Origin: Setophaga petechia
Lineage: Eukaryota > Chordata > Aves > Passeriformes > Parulidae
Direction of reading: 5' to 3'
Assembly (NCBI GenBank): GCA_024362935.1
Contig: JANCRA010000040.1
Location: forward strand, 1,178,001 to 1,242,000
DNA length: 64,000 nucleotides
The translations under genes were made by a program, and so were the position numbers. A model generated the notes under the pieces. That model did not search any database, was not told the origin of the DNA, and worked only from the letters and a program-made list of their open reading frames with translations. This document shows positions 25,976-39,800 of this stretch, one piece after another. Position 1 is the first letter of the stretch. Every line of letters starts with the position of its first letter.

Positions 25976-27610
25976 CAAGAGACTGCAAAAACAAGTCCTC
26001 ACGAATGCTGCTCATCTCTACTTGGCATCCATTGCCTTAAGTCAGACTGTGTGCTGGAGCTCTGCACATGCATGGATATTTCTAATAGCTGGTGCAGGGT
26101 GCAATCTCATCCGAATCAAAATTTCATCTTATTTTGAATAAGGAACGCAGACTTTTCTTCAGAGCAATTTCTATGAGATATAGACTGTTCTTTGCAAACA
26201 GAGAGACGCTTGAGCACTGCAGCCCACTCAGAGAGGACAATGCTGTTTAAAGCCCTGAGTTAATGAGAAGTCCACAGCACACATTTGATAAGCTTTGTCA
26301 TTCTTTTGTCTGCAGATCATAGACCCTGCATTTTAATTTACTATACATAATGCTTTCTTAATGAGTTCCAGTGGATAGCAATTGAAACATGGCACTTGCA
26401 GCTGCCAGCACGATTATGAAAAAGGGGCAGTTATTTGATTTACGTGATATTCTGTTATGGTAACTAATATTTGCAGACAGGATACAATAGAGGAAGAAAA
26501 ACCCCTCCATTTAGATTTTGGTATCTCAGGACTCAGGTGCTAAATCATTTATTTTGCATGTACGTGGACCAACTACTAATTGAAAATTAATGGAATTATG
26601 TTTGAGTTTTGAAAGTCTAGAGAGACTTCTGTTTGCTTTGCACCACAAAGTTCAAGCAAACCCAGTAACACTAACAGGATTTTTAAAGTGCAAATGAGCT
26701 TCTTAACATAGTACACAGAAGCATTTTATAGAAAAGGTCCCTCATCTATTCCCTCTGTTTCAAAACAGCAATGAAAAAGCCCAGAACATGGGAAACAACA
26801 AAATTGTCGTGCTATGGAAGAAATGACGCATTACTGCTGGTAGGGCTTTTTTTGTAAGGAGTTACTTTCCTGGCCCCCTTTCCTTTTCTTCAGCTTGAGC
26901 CTGTGTGCAAGCCTTTATCTAGAGCTCTGTGTGTGTGTGCATACTTACCTCCTTTTCTATACACCCCTCCTTGCAGAGCACCACACTGATGATTTCTTAC
27001 ATGGAGGCACTATTTAAAGGGTTTATAGGGTTTTTCTGTTGTTCTTCCTGGTATTTTGGTTTGGTTTTGTTTGTATTTCTTTTGTTTTTATTTTTTCTTA
27101 CAGTAGGAATAGGAGCCATGATGCCTTTTTGTGCTAGATATTAAACAAGGTGATAATTTTCTGTGCTGCTAATTTCAACTAAGTTTGTATGTGGTGGGGA
27201 AACTGGTATGTTTATGGTGGAATGATATTGTGGGACCCAAGTCAAGGACCAGATGCACATTCTGATCTCTAATACAAGATACAAACTGCTAGGGGGAAAA
27301 AACCCCAAGAAAATAAAAAGTTTCAATGGGGATTACAGCTTCTGGTATTATCTAAGTTATGCTGCTTGATTTTGCAGTTGTAATTCTTAGCATTGGTGAT
27401 GGTGATGATGGTTGTTGTTGTTGGGAAAGCCCCACGTGGCTAGCAGTGGGGTAAGGCCTGCCTGTGGGTTTTGCAGATACTTGCAGAAACTCAGCAGTGG
27501 TGAGTTTGAGATTTCCATATTCCAGTCTCAGGTGTGGGGAGAGGGCTTGTCACAATCGTTCACTGTCCCAGTCTCGTTTGTCTGTCCTAGTCCATCTCTA
27601 CCCAATCCAG
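25976..27610. other. Unique intronic DNA
   Basis: No exon or element recognised. The part at about 26270-26640 is AT-rich and repeat-free, with TTTAATTTAC and TTACGTGATAT-type words, and could be a conserved non-coding block, but nothing visible proves that. A GGT/GAT/GTT-rich simple stretch lies at about 27393-27424. Confidence 0.5.
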
Positions 27611-27664
27611 TGCTCCCAAGTTTTCCCTTTCCTGATCTGCTCCCAAGTTTTCCTTTTCCTGGTC
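27611..27664 (+). repeat. Two-copy 27-bp tandem duplication
   Basis: Copy one (27611-27637) and copy two (27638-27664) both begin TGCTCCCAAGTTTTCC and differ at two positions. The unit length is a multiple of three, so it also appears as a repeated peptide in one open frame, but no gene is supported. Confidence 0.92.
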
Positions 27665-27689
27665 TATCAGCGGAGCAGGGAAGTGATTG

Positions 27690-27838
27690 AGCTGCTATCC
27701 CTGGAGGTATTTAAAAGATGTGTAAATATGGCTCTTGGGGACGTGGTTTATTGGAAGCTTGGCAGTGCTGGGTTAACAGTTCAACGCTTCAGTCTTAGAG
27801 GTCTTTTCCAACCTAAGCAATTCCATGATACTATTAAT
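27690..27838 (+). mobile_element. CR1 LINE 3'-end fragment
   Basis: ATCCCTGGAGGTATTTAAAA, GGGGACGTGGTTTATTGG, TCTTAGAGGTCTTTTCCAAC and a degenerate CCATGATACTATTAAT follow the CR1 3' terminal sequence in + orientation. The element is 5' truncated. The 27-bp tandem repeat just upstream is not part of the CR1 consensus I know. Confidence 0.88.
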
Positions 27839-30800
27839 CATCCAGTGCTTAACATACCGTATGAAAATATCACTGCTCCCTTGCACAGTGACCAGCACTG
27901 CTGCAGCCAGAGCAGCAGCTACAGGGACATCTCACCCTGAATCTGCAGCTCATACACCAAAAGCATCTCAAAGAGTCAAGCAGAAATGTGTATCAACCCA
28001 TCCCATGAAAGCTAGGAGACCAGACATAGCCTCACCTCACCACATTTACAAATCAAAGCATTCCAGTCAGAAAACTGGTAGCTGGTTTTGCTCTGGCCTG
28101 CAATAAAGAGTGATGGTAATTAATCTGATGACACAGATCTCCAGTGTGAAAATTTAAATACTGAGTCATTTAAGTTTGGCAAAGTGTAGAGGAGCAGAGT
28201 CCCACAGCCAAAAGCTTCTGCATTGCTGGTGAATGAGCTTGAAGTGCACATTCCCCTTCTGTAGCGTGTGAGCAAATGCATACGTCTGTGTGTGCACCGT
28301 GCGAGGCTGAGTCATCAGTATCACCGTTTGCCAAGGCATGGAGACTGGAAAAAGGAGAAATGCATGTAAAAATATCCCTCTTGCTAGATCAAAAGGATGT
28401 GCCACGGGGAAGCTGCAGCGAGGCGATAGTGACGCTCGTGTTCGTCAAACGGCTTTTGTGCAAAAGGAAATTAAACAGAGAGGGACTGTGGCGTGTGGAG
28501 ATGCCATTTCCAAGGGGCAGAGAGAAGGCAGAAAGAAGTGATTTTTCATGGGTATACCTGCTAAAAGGTGTAGATGTGTCTGATGAAATGACTGGGCAGC
28601 AAGTTCAGAGCAAAAAAGGGGGACCCCATTTTCCCCAGCACCATGTGTTGGGATTGCATGGCTCTGCGCCCCTGGCTGCTCTGCCAGGGCCAAAGTGGGC
28701 ACACAAAAGGGCTACAGAAAAAAAACCTTTGTGGAGCTATTACTAACCAAGGAACAGTTATTCCTCTCAGCTCAGGAATCCTCCTAATTTTAGGTTGCCA
28801 GAAGCTTGCAAGGCCTGCCCGGGGAGGTCTCCCTGTTCTCATGCCATAGGCTTACATCTGGCTCCAAGCAGCAGCAAAAATGAGCTCATGGCTTGGTTCA
28901 GTCCAGACCTCCTTGTGCCTGTAGTTTTGCTGAGCTTTTAAATTAGTCCTTTTCAATATTTTTGGAAGTTTCTGAAAAGGCACTGCTTTAATATAACTGT
29001 AATTAAACCCCAGAACTCTTTAAAACTCTCTTTTAGAAGTAGGTCACTTTGCACTTACTTGTCTTGAAGGTTTTTTTTTTTCCTTTTCTCATGTCTTAGT
29101 TGTAGGCTGACTTACCATCTGCCTTTCCTTGGCAAAGCAAAGAAGTAGAAGATAAAAATTTGTAAGATATAACTGGGCTAATATTAATCATTTATCTCAC
29201 ATGAGGTGAGTCACTGGAAATTATCTGTGACTATTTCTAAGTCGTCTTCATGGTCATTTATGGGAGACTTGAAGTTCAGAAAACCTTCCCAGTAAAAAAA
29301 AATCCCAAATAAAAGACTCAGTCTGCACAGAGGGTGCTAGGATATTTTAAAGCCGTGTGTGAAGATCTGAGAGTTTCTTGTTGTGCAGTAATTGGGTTTT
29401 ACTTGGTTGGGAAATCATGGGGTGAGCCCAGGCAGGTTGTGGGATTGGTCCTCACCCCAGGGGATTGCAGAGCAGGTTGGGCTCTCTCCCCCACTGTCCC
29501 ACCTGGCTGGCAGTGAGCAAACAGCAAAACACTTGTGTATACCGCACACAGACTTCAACAGATACGATTATTTATTTTAGTTGTGCTGTAACAAGTCTCC
29601 ACAGTCAGTGTGTCAGTTCACAGATGATGTTTGTCAATCTATACACATAATCAAGTTCACTAACTTCCCAATTTTGAAAAACAAATTTAATAAAAAGGCT
29701 GAAAAATGGGCATGTCCTGCAACACCCCAAAAGTAATTTTGCTTTTGGTCCAGTCATTGAATTTCTTTCCCTCCAGCAATTTGAGACTAAATGAGCAGCA
29801 TCACCTTCCTTCCTCTGGGAAGCAAGACCAAAGGAAAATGCTGCTTCTAATGTCAGTGTACTCCTTTGGATTTATGGCTGCACCCAGCAGCTAGCAACTG
29901 CTACCCTCTCTTTTTTTATAAATATGTAAGAAATATGTATTTGAATCTAAGGTATGAAAAGAAAAAAATTAAGAGGATACTTTTTCCTTTGCTGTTGGCT
30001 CTTCCAAGCCTCTGCCCCTTTTTTTACTGACTTTAATAAAAGCTGCTCTTAATATAGCTTTCAAATGGTTTCTTTATTTTATCTGTGTGTGTGCGTGCGC
30101 ATGGGCTTTTTAAGGCTTGCAGATGGTTTTTCTTCACCTCAGCATTATGGCTAGCCAGGGAATTTTTTTATATTGTTTTGGTTTAGATTTTGTCTGAAAA
30201 GTAAGGCCTGCCAGAGCAGGAGACTACTTCTCAGACCAAGGAAGGGCTGAGATAGACTTTTGGAAGCAGATCGTGGCAGAAAGAGGTTTTAGTAGCAGAG
30301 GGTCAGAAAATAAACGACCCAGACTACTAAGACTATCTGAAATAAGATGCATGTATAATTCTACATTTACAGCTTAAAAGGAAGCAACATGCCGTAAGTA
30401 TAAATTTACCTTTCTTTCTCCTTATCCTTCTCTACTGACAATTACTGATAGATTGTTCAACACTGACATCAAATAAAGCAATTTACAGCAGCACACTTCC
30501 CTATGTCTCCCATGCATTTCACAGCTGCAGAGCACTGCTGTTGGTCGGTTGGTTGGTTGGCTGGTGGTTAAGACTCAAAAGGGACAGTGAATTTTACAAG
30601 TATGAATGCTGGCAGCACCCAGTGTGGTGTTGGACGTGTGGAAGGAGTTCAGCCTTTTTGGCTCAAGTTCTCACAGAAGTTCAAGCTCACTTATTGTTTC
30701 TCTAGGCATATTCTTATATTGTGGCTGGTTCTATATAGGTCAGAAAGGAATGTTTTAAGTCTTGGCTTGGTGGAAACCCTAATGAAATAATTCGCCTTTG

Positions 30801-33800
30801 ACTGACAGCATAAGGAAATGAGAAAAAAGCAAATTCAGTGACTTCTTCCATGGTCCACAAAGGCTAGGAGGGGATATCTGTGCCCCTACCTGAGTCAGAA
30901 AACCTGGTACGGAAAGAAAAGAATGACTGGAGTCATGGAAGTAATGGAGACTGTTTTTCAGTGAGAAGTCTTAAAATTGTAAAATGTTTTCTGCTTAGTT
31001 TATCTAAACAGATGAGATATTGATTGGCCTGATAGAAGCCTTCACCCAGAGACAGTGCCAGGTGCTCTGAGACTCTTCAGTGCAGCACAGAAAGAAGGGA
31101 AAGACCCCAGAGAGGGAGGGTTGCACTTGAATGTCAGAGCCGCCACTTCAAAAAGCTACTGCCCATCTCCCCGTGTTGTCAGGAAAATAAACCTTAAGCA
31201 AATATATATATAAGCAGCACAGTGCAGATTTTGAAGTCCAGTCAAGACTCAGATCAGTGAAATTGTGATGTCTGTATATGGGAGGCCAGATTACATGATC
31301 TTGTGATTCCTTTTTACCTTAAAAGCTATTATTGTGTGCTATTTTCTGTTTTAGATATGCATAACCCACATCTGTTACACGCAGTTCATAGTTGTGATAC
31401 TATTTTTCTGGAGAAAAAATGTCAGAATTTTTAAGTCGAATCTGAGTTTTATGTCTTTGCACCAGAATTCTTTGGGGAAATTTCCCATAGTCTTTTATTT
31501 TTAATATTGATACAGGCTCTGGCTTTGGTGATTTGTCTTGCTGCCTCATACAGTTTGTTGAAAGGAGTGTAGTGATTAATGGCAAGGACATTTTAAAATT
31601 GTTGTGAGATGGGCTAAGGTTATTATTTTCCTTGAGTTTTGCCGTGTGATGCCTGCTGTCAGAAGATAAGCACTATGTGACTTAATCAGCGCTTGGGGAG
31701 AGCCTATTAGTGACGAATCCAGGTACTACAGCTGATCATGTAGATGACTGAATAAATAGAGTTGTTCTTTCTTTACCAGTGTATTGCACAAATATTGTGG
31801 TGTTCAATTGCTGGAAGTAGAATGAGGTTTTTTGCAAGGTATCATGTATCAGGATATGTGTAGGAGAGGGAAAACTGCATAGGAAGCAGATGGCATAAGC
31901 AGGAACAGTAGTTTTCAGCAGAAGAAATTAGTTGGGTTAGATGCTCTTAAGCTGTTGGAGTGAGGTGGGGGCTTAGCAAAGCAAAATAGACATGAATGGG
32001 CACACTGAACAGTGTTTCAGCTTCTAACAAAAGCTTCCAAGGAGACACAGAGTCAAAATAAACTTGATATTCCTTTGTGTTCTGCAAAGAGATAATTTAA
32101 AGCATATTATAAAATAAAAGTTATATTAAAATGCAGATAAGGATTAGAAGTGCCTGAAAACATTTTAGGGCTGGGCACATTACTGGAATACTGCAGATAT
32201 TCTAAATAAACCTAAGAGATGCAACATATCTAGAATTAAGGTTTTAAGGAATTAACCTTAAAATAAATAAAAAAATGTTCAGGAATAGAAATGCACAGCC
32301 ACTTCACCCAGAGAATCCTGACTTTGTTCTGTACTGAGGTCATGTAATAGCTATATAATTATTGTGAGTGAATAATAGGGTTTTGTTATTTTTAAAGTCT
32401 TGAAACAGATTAAATTAGTCTGTTAAATTATGTTTTCTTCTTTAGTTGTGCCTGAGGGATGAAGATATGATTAAGAGTAGTGCCTGAGGAAGGTTACTAC
32501 CAATGTATTTTCACATTTTTGTTCACAAAATGACAAATGACCTTATTTGTGAGTTCTCAGAAAATACAGTCTGAACTGTCTGTTGTACAGGGAAGATGTG
32601 CTGCATTGTGTGTAGCGCAGTCTCTGCTTTCAGTGCAGGACTCAAACTAGTTCGGGGGAAGTAAGTGGCACTTTTGCTGTGAAAGATGTGTAAAATGTTT
32701 AAAAAGTGACTATGGGAAACTCTGACCATGAGAAAAATGTTATAGACAGAATTACCAAGGGAACGGAATGAGAATAGGTATTTGTCTGAATGTGATATTG
32801 ACTTGAACCTTGCAATGAAATTAGAAAAAAGAAGGGCAGAAAGAAGAGCTACATCAGGAATTGGCCAGAGAAATGCAGTGATTTGCTTCTATCCTGAATG
32901 CAAATGCAGGGAAAGCTGGTGCAGAGTGGGGGCTCACACAGAACTGAGAGTGGTTGCCAAGAGAGGGCGAGGAATCTCTCCTTGAATACAAGGAATTTGT
33001 TGGGTGGGTGAGCTAGCCTGGGTACCACTCTGAGAGCCTTCAGGAAGACGGTGCTGGAAAGAAGCCACGGCAAACACCTTCTCAGCTGCAGCTGAGGGGA
33101 TATCTCTCTGTAAGGAGACTTTCTCATGTTACTGAGCCTGTGCAAATCTGTGTCCCTGGTGAATTCTGAGGTCTGTGAAATGTGCAGTGGCCCAGGAACC
33201 AGAACATTGGCCTATTTGCTACGTAAAATGCAGGTCCAGTGGTGTATCAGAGCCTGGCATGTGCCAGGACACAGAGGAAGCAAATGTCCCACTGCTGGGA
33301 CTCACCGTTCCACCACAGCTGTTGCTGGAAGTAAAGCACTTTTCCTTGGGATGAAAGAGGATTTTGGCTTGGTGTAAGGCTGCTTTAGTGGATTTAGCAG
33401 CACCAAGGTGCTTCATAACCCTTCAGTAAGAGCAGAAACAGCAGAGGATGCTGAGTCCACCATATGTTCGTGTTTAATAGAAGTTTATAAGTCTGTGAAT
33501 TTTGCCTACGGGATGTCTAAAAACTCAGGGGTCATGTAAATTGAAACAATGCAAAGTTTATTGTGCATTTAACTTAATTTAAATACCTAGAAACAAGCAC
33601 AGTGGGATTCTTACCAGTTGCAGTTATTGGTTTTAATAAATACCATTGTAATTGGATGTGATTTAATAAAAGCAGTGAATTTCCAGCCTTTTGGAGTGGG
33701 CGCACAACTCCCTGAAGAGAAGACAACAGAGGGGGGTTAATCAAAACAACTTTTGTTTTAACTCAGTCAGTGTTAACTGAGTCACTCCAGGCAGCCACTG

Positions 33801-36800
33801 GGTATTCAGTTTCACTCACACCAACTCAGACTCTGTGTTTAATCTTGGTGGTGGTGGTAAGGTCTACACTGAAGTGGCTGCTTCACTCTGCAGGTCCCCG
33901 GTGGAATGACCCTTGGGAGAAGGCTACTTCTGGGCCAATATCATGGTCTTTTTCCTAGGAGTTAATTGTGGAGAAGGGTGACTTCTCACAGCTGACCCTG
34001 TGGGATTTCAGAAGAAGCTGCCCATGTGGCTGCGTGTCCATGACTTTGCCCATCAGTCATCTCCTTTCTGTTTTATTCTGCTCAGTGTGGTCTTTGATCT
34101 GCCATGATCTAATGTGATCTCATCTAACATTACCTATTTGTGTTCAGAATCCCAGTTGAAGTTAGTAGCAAGATTGATAGTAATTTCAGTCAACCTAAGA
34201 TTTCTCCCACTATGGATATTTGCACACCTAAACACCTGCAGGCACCATTTCTGTTCAAATCACAGTCACAGTAATCCTGCAGCATTCAAACACATGCAAA
34301 AATTAACATAGTTATAAATTCTCTTCCTGTTCGTGGGTTTCCTAGTAGATTATAAACCTGGAGATACATGTGCAATTCCTGTGTGTTGTTTTAATAGCAA
34401 ATTCCCTAAAGCCATCACCAGATTCAGCAAGTTTGTGTTGCATTACTTTTATCCAGCTTGTTTTATTGAAAACACCTGTGGGAAACTAACAGTTATCTGG
34501 CATCGATTTGCTCTTCAGCATCTAAAAAAATATTCACTTGTTTATGTAGTATTTAGGGATCAGAATAATTGCTTTCAGCATAGTACCAGTGCTGAGAAAA
34601 TCCATTTTTAAGGTATGACTCTAAGGTCATGAATGAATTTTGAGTCTTAGAGTTTCCTCCAGAAAAGCGAAATGGGTCTGTGACACAGTGTTTGAAATAT
34701 TATTCTTCTTTGGATATTAAGCCAGAATATTTATTTAGCTTACAGTCAGGTAGGTGAATCAGAGATAGGTTTTATGCTTCATATTATCAGGTAGACTCTG
34801 AAAGTCTGTTAAAGAATCACAACAAGAAATGGGATCCCTGTATTTGGGGTAAGGTTAGGAGGGATCTTTTAGCTCTGTGGCCATCATAACATTACCTTTT
34901 GCTCAGCCTTGAAAAGTCGTGTGTTCGGTTTGTAAAGTGTAATGGTAATTTCTTCTTTGATGAGGGCTCCAATTACAGTGATTTTATCTTACGATGTTTG
35001 ATTGTGTAATCTTTAGAAAACCATTTAGACATGCTGAAGCATTAGCACCAGGTGTGTGGTACCATGAAATCTGTTATAAAACAGCTGTTAGCAATGTATT
35101 CACCAAGTATCTCTAAATAATTGAAAGACCGGGTTAAGAAAATACTTGTTATTTATGCAGTATCACCTTGTGAGTGCTGTGTGTGATAGCACAGCAGGAG
35201 TGGTGTAACCAGCCTGTTGTGGCATCACTGAGAAATCTTAATACACTCACAGGTAGGAAACTTACTATTTTGTGATTTTTGTAACACAGTAATTCACTGG
35301 ATCTGGTGACGGTGCTTTTTTGAGTTTGATTATCAGTGAAATGGAGACTGTGGAGGTGATATTTCAGCATCACTGGAGCATGTGATCCTGAGGGCACAGG
35401 TGGCAATCAATGATAAAACAGTATAAGCAATTATATAATGCTTAATCAAATAAAATAATCAATAACATAGCACCAATGTTATAACAATAAATTATGTTAT
35501 GATGATAGCTATAAGAAGTGTATCTGAGCCACCGTTCTCCAGTAAGGTCAGGTGGTGCCATTGTTCTCCATTGTGTGCACTGACAGTGAACAAACAACCT
35601 GCCAGCTGCAAAGCTTCTTGAAAAAGCACAAAATTTGATTCAAGATTTGAAAACGCCACAGAACATGAATAGGAGAATATTTGATAATATCTTAATAAAT
35701 GCTCTCCTTTGTCAAAGCTCTTACCCTTTAGCTGGCCTCTGAATACTGTATTATCCTAGAATGAAAATAAGATTCAAGATACAAACAAAGAAACAGGCTC
35801 TATTAACACTAAAGGGCCTCTGCAGTTTTCCCTATCTGGGCCAGCCTCTTTGTATTTTCCTCCCTCAATGAGTTCCTGTCGGTTTATATTTCATCAGACG
35901 ATATAAATTTAAGTCCTTACAATGTTCTCCCTCTCATTTCTCTCCTATCATTTATTATTTAACCCTCTAAAGCATTTTATGTCTTGCAAGGTGTCATCAA
36001 AAATAAAGTTGATTGGTATAAATACTGCATTAGGAAGTTTCTACATTTATGACCTGGTTTTTGTTGCCCTACATCATAGGATGCTAAATATTAGTTTAGG
36101 TTTAGTGCCTGTGTGGTGTAACGTTATGTACCTGTGTGTGCTTTAATTCAACTCTACACCTCATGAAGTTAAAACTCTCGGTGTGATACTATGTTGGTTT
36201 TTGTGCACCAGTGTGTGTGTGCACTACAAGTTGGGCAGACTTTTTGTTCGTAGATTATTGCTTTCCATGGCATCAGAAATTCTACGGAATGAAGAGGTTT
36301 TAAAATTAAAAATAAAAAAGAATCATATAGTTGAAAATGTGGCTTTACAAAAGCTCTCCACCTGGTTTCACAGCTTTCTGTGGCAGCCAGTTCCCTATTT
36401 ACCACTTGGTTTACCTGTTTCAGTTCGTTGAAATAGTAGAAGTAAAGCATGAAATAACATCAATTTGTGTAGACTTTATCCGTTTTTTTCTGGATGTCAG
36501 TTTTTACTGGGTTTGATCCCCAAACTGCTAGATTAATAATATTTTATTTATGGTGTTTTACTGAGGTGTGGAAACCTGATGGAGTTGTGACTTCTGTCTT
36601 CCTGCCTTGAATATGGAAATACTGTATCACTCTGGCTTTACACCACGGGTGAGATGACCAGCATCAGTAAGAGAGCAGGTGCCTGTGATTGACATTGAAC
36701 ATGGTCTAGCCAGACTGTGCTATATGGGGACCTCTGTTATCTGAAGTGCCAGGTAGACAGAACTATGTATTTATAACTGAAAGCATAAAATGGATTTTAC

Positions 36801-39800
36801 GGGAAAAATGTGGTGTGTAGGAGAGAGAGTAGAAAGCAAAGATTACTTTAGGTACTTGGAATGAATCTTTCATCAGAGCCCTAGAATGAAAATCCAAAGA
36901 TTTAAAAGGTAGTGTGGATTGAGGCCAATAACAACAGTGTATTGGTTTTAGTGGTCTTGAATTAATCTTAATGCAGAAAGAGAATTTCCAATAAATTAAT
37001 CTTAAAATAGCAAAAACAACCCAGCATGATAGCTTATTTTATAGAAGATAAATACTAGGAAGGAAAACATTTCTTCTGATAAGATGACAAGTATAGAATA
37101 ATCCTTAAGATACCTTTATGCACAATACTTCGGTTAAACAGCCTAAATATTTATGGAAATGACAGGCAGTGGGACTTCCATGCTCCTTTACTTCCTGATG
37201 AATGACATTTGAGACAAATAAGAATACTAAACAAGGGTATTTTTTTTCAAGACTATTTTAAGCTGTTAGGTGACCACTTACACCATTCGTGGGTGGGTCT
37301 GAGTGACTGTGGTGGTGTGATTTTTCAGGGTAGGTTCTTCATCAGATGAAAAGATCTTAAGTGGAAGTTTATAAAAATACCTTTGCTTTATGATTCTTTC
37401 TCACAAAACAATGTTTCGTAGGTCTTTGTAAGCTTTATCTTCCCTCAGAATTCCCAACTGTGCAGCATATGCACAAAGATTTGGAAGATGGCAGTAGAGG
37501 TTGATTTGGATGCTTTAGTTTGTCTTCTGCATCAGTGAGGAATGGGAGAACTGGTTAAAAACCAAAAAAAATAAGAAAAAAAGAAATCTTTCTGATAGCT
37601 TCCCCCAAAACCTCTTTTTGTTGTCCTCAAAAATGTCTTGCTTTTTGTATTCATGGTGAGCAATCCCAGGTTTTCACAGCAGTGATATTGAAAGTATTTT
37701 TCTCAGTATTTGGAATAACTGCAGTGCAAATACAAGGGGTAGTTCATGGCTCAGAGGTACTGCAGTCAGGTTTATTTCAAACCTAGCCAGGAATTGCAAA
37801 CTGAGGACATCCAGCTAAGTCTTGAAGGTTTTGTAAGGGTAACATGTCTTAGAGAGGTCAGGAAAATCTTGTCCTCTCCCATATCTCAAAACCTTCTTTC
37901 TGGATGCTTCTTGGGAGACCATTAGCTTTGAAAAACATTGCTGGAAGCACTTACCTCTTATTTTTGCTCCCTGTCTGGGGAGGTTTCATCAAGAAAGCTT
38001 TTTCTTCTGTGCAGGTTCTCTTTATCTTATGAATATTTCAGCAGAATCTGTGCAAAAGAAAAGGGCTTTTTAGCTGAAAAGCATTCTTTGCTCTTCTGAG
38101 CTGCACACCGTCTTCCTATTGTCTGAGCTGTAATTGCTCCGTGCTGCTGTTGTTTGGGGAGTAGGTTGCACACTCAGCATCCTCAGAGTTACAGATCTCT
38201 CCTTTCTCTCCTTTCCCTAGCAGCTCAACTTTTCTGATGCAGCTGATTATTTCTACAGCAGAGTCCATGATTTCAAAGCCACATTGTCCACAAGATCTCT
38301 AGTACGGCAGAGCACATGATTTTGTGGTCATCTTATTTTTGCTAAAATATCCATGTGGTAGAGTATGTTTGTGTGTGTTTGCATAGCTGTGTCTCTAGGG
38401 ACTGTCTATTAAGGGAAAAGTGTAGAAGAGCCAAAAAGAGAGAGTGAGTATCTGGCATGGTGTCTCTAGAGATTCCCTCCTCTTCTATTAACCTTTCCAC
38501 CACAACCACTTTTGTATTTCTGTTCTTAATTAGAATTTCGAGTGGAGCTATGGAAGGAGCGTATCTATCCCCCAGTTGATTCCTCCATCTGATTTGGCAT
38601 CCAGAAATACGTTTCCTAGGAATTAATTATAATTGCTTTTGATGGAAAGCCAACTTTTTTCTTGTGTTAACTGTTAATTCTTAGCTTGTTTAACATGTGA
38701 TTAAGTAATGATGATAAGCCTGAATGCAGGCTCTCCCTGTGCTTGTGATTTCAATGGTTGTGTTCTGTGTTCCAGGCTCGGTGGGGCTTGGTGGCTGTGG
38801 CACATTAGTGGTCAGCATGGAGGCGTGTGTCTGGAGGGGTGAATACAAGACTGTGAGAGGCTTGTAGAGCTGGAGGAGCTGAGGGGTTGATTAATGAAAA
38901 GTTGAAACTACTATTTTTAGGACTGCCTGGCTCATTTTCAGTTCACTTATAGCATGCCTCTCCCCAGCTGTATTCAGGGTAGAAAAGTTCAATGCTGTGC
39001 TCACTTCTTGACAGCTACCCATGGCTGATGTGGGGACATGAGCACCTTGTTTCTTGTGGGATTTCTCTGTCCTGGGGACAACGAGTAGCACCCAACTCCT
39101 GGGTTGGAGAAGCCTATTGCTGTAACCTCTGCTTCATCATGACAGGCTCCCCTAGCTGTGGGGGTTTTTTTGTTTTTCTGCTTTTTCCTGTATATCTTTT
39201 TTAGACTGCCTGCTATTCCAGTTTCTGAGAGTAACCCCTCATGCTTGGGACTTATGTTTTTATTCCTTCTCCTTCTCATGACAGCCAAAGATGTCATACA
39301 AGTTCTTCAAGACAGGTTAAAACATCTTTTAGACACTTTATAACTATGCTGCTGGAATTATTTGTGACTGTCAGTGAAGAGCCTTTACTGGGTTATTTTA
39401 TTCTGAAAACTGACTTTGTAAAAGGAGACTTGTAACTGTCCAAGCACATTTCTTTGTCAAAATCACTGAGCTTAAGGTGGGGAAGTGCTTATCCTCCTGC
39501 CAGCCTTAAACCCCATCTCAGTGCCAATCAATATGAGGCTTGGTTTCAGTTGAGACAGACAGTTTGACAAAGTAGTGATGGTTGTGAGTAAAGAAGACAG
39601 AGGCTTTTCTCTAGCTTAGTCAGTGAAGCTGCATATAAGCTTTACATCAGAGAAAGTAGGTTCCCCTCACCAGCCTCATCATAAATGGGCAAAAAGTAGG
39701 TGGAAGATGTTGTGTTTATATCAAACACTCATTTATGCTATTAATTTAGGAGATGGGATTTCTAGAGACACCTTGCAGTGCAGCACGAAATGTGGGAGTC

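Noticed and set aside
25526..26137. 203-codon open frame on the + strand
   Set aside because: It lies mostly inside an LTR-type dispersed repeat and its peptide only mirrors the repeated CTGCTCCAG words.
28276..28746. 156-codon open frame over the CpG cluster as an exon
   Set aside because: Stops are merely sparse because of composition. No domain or convincing splice-site pair is seen, and a second frame is open over the same bases.
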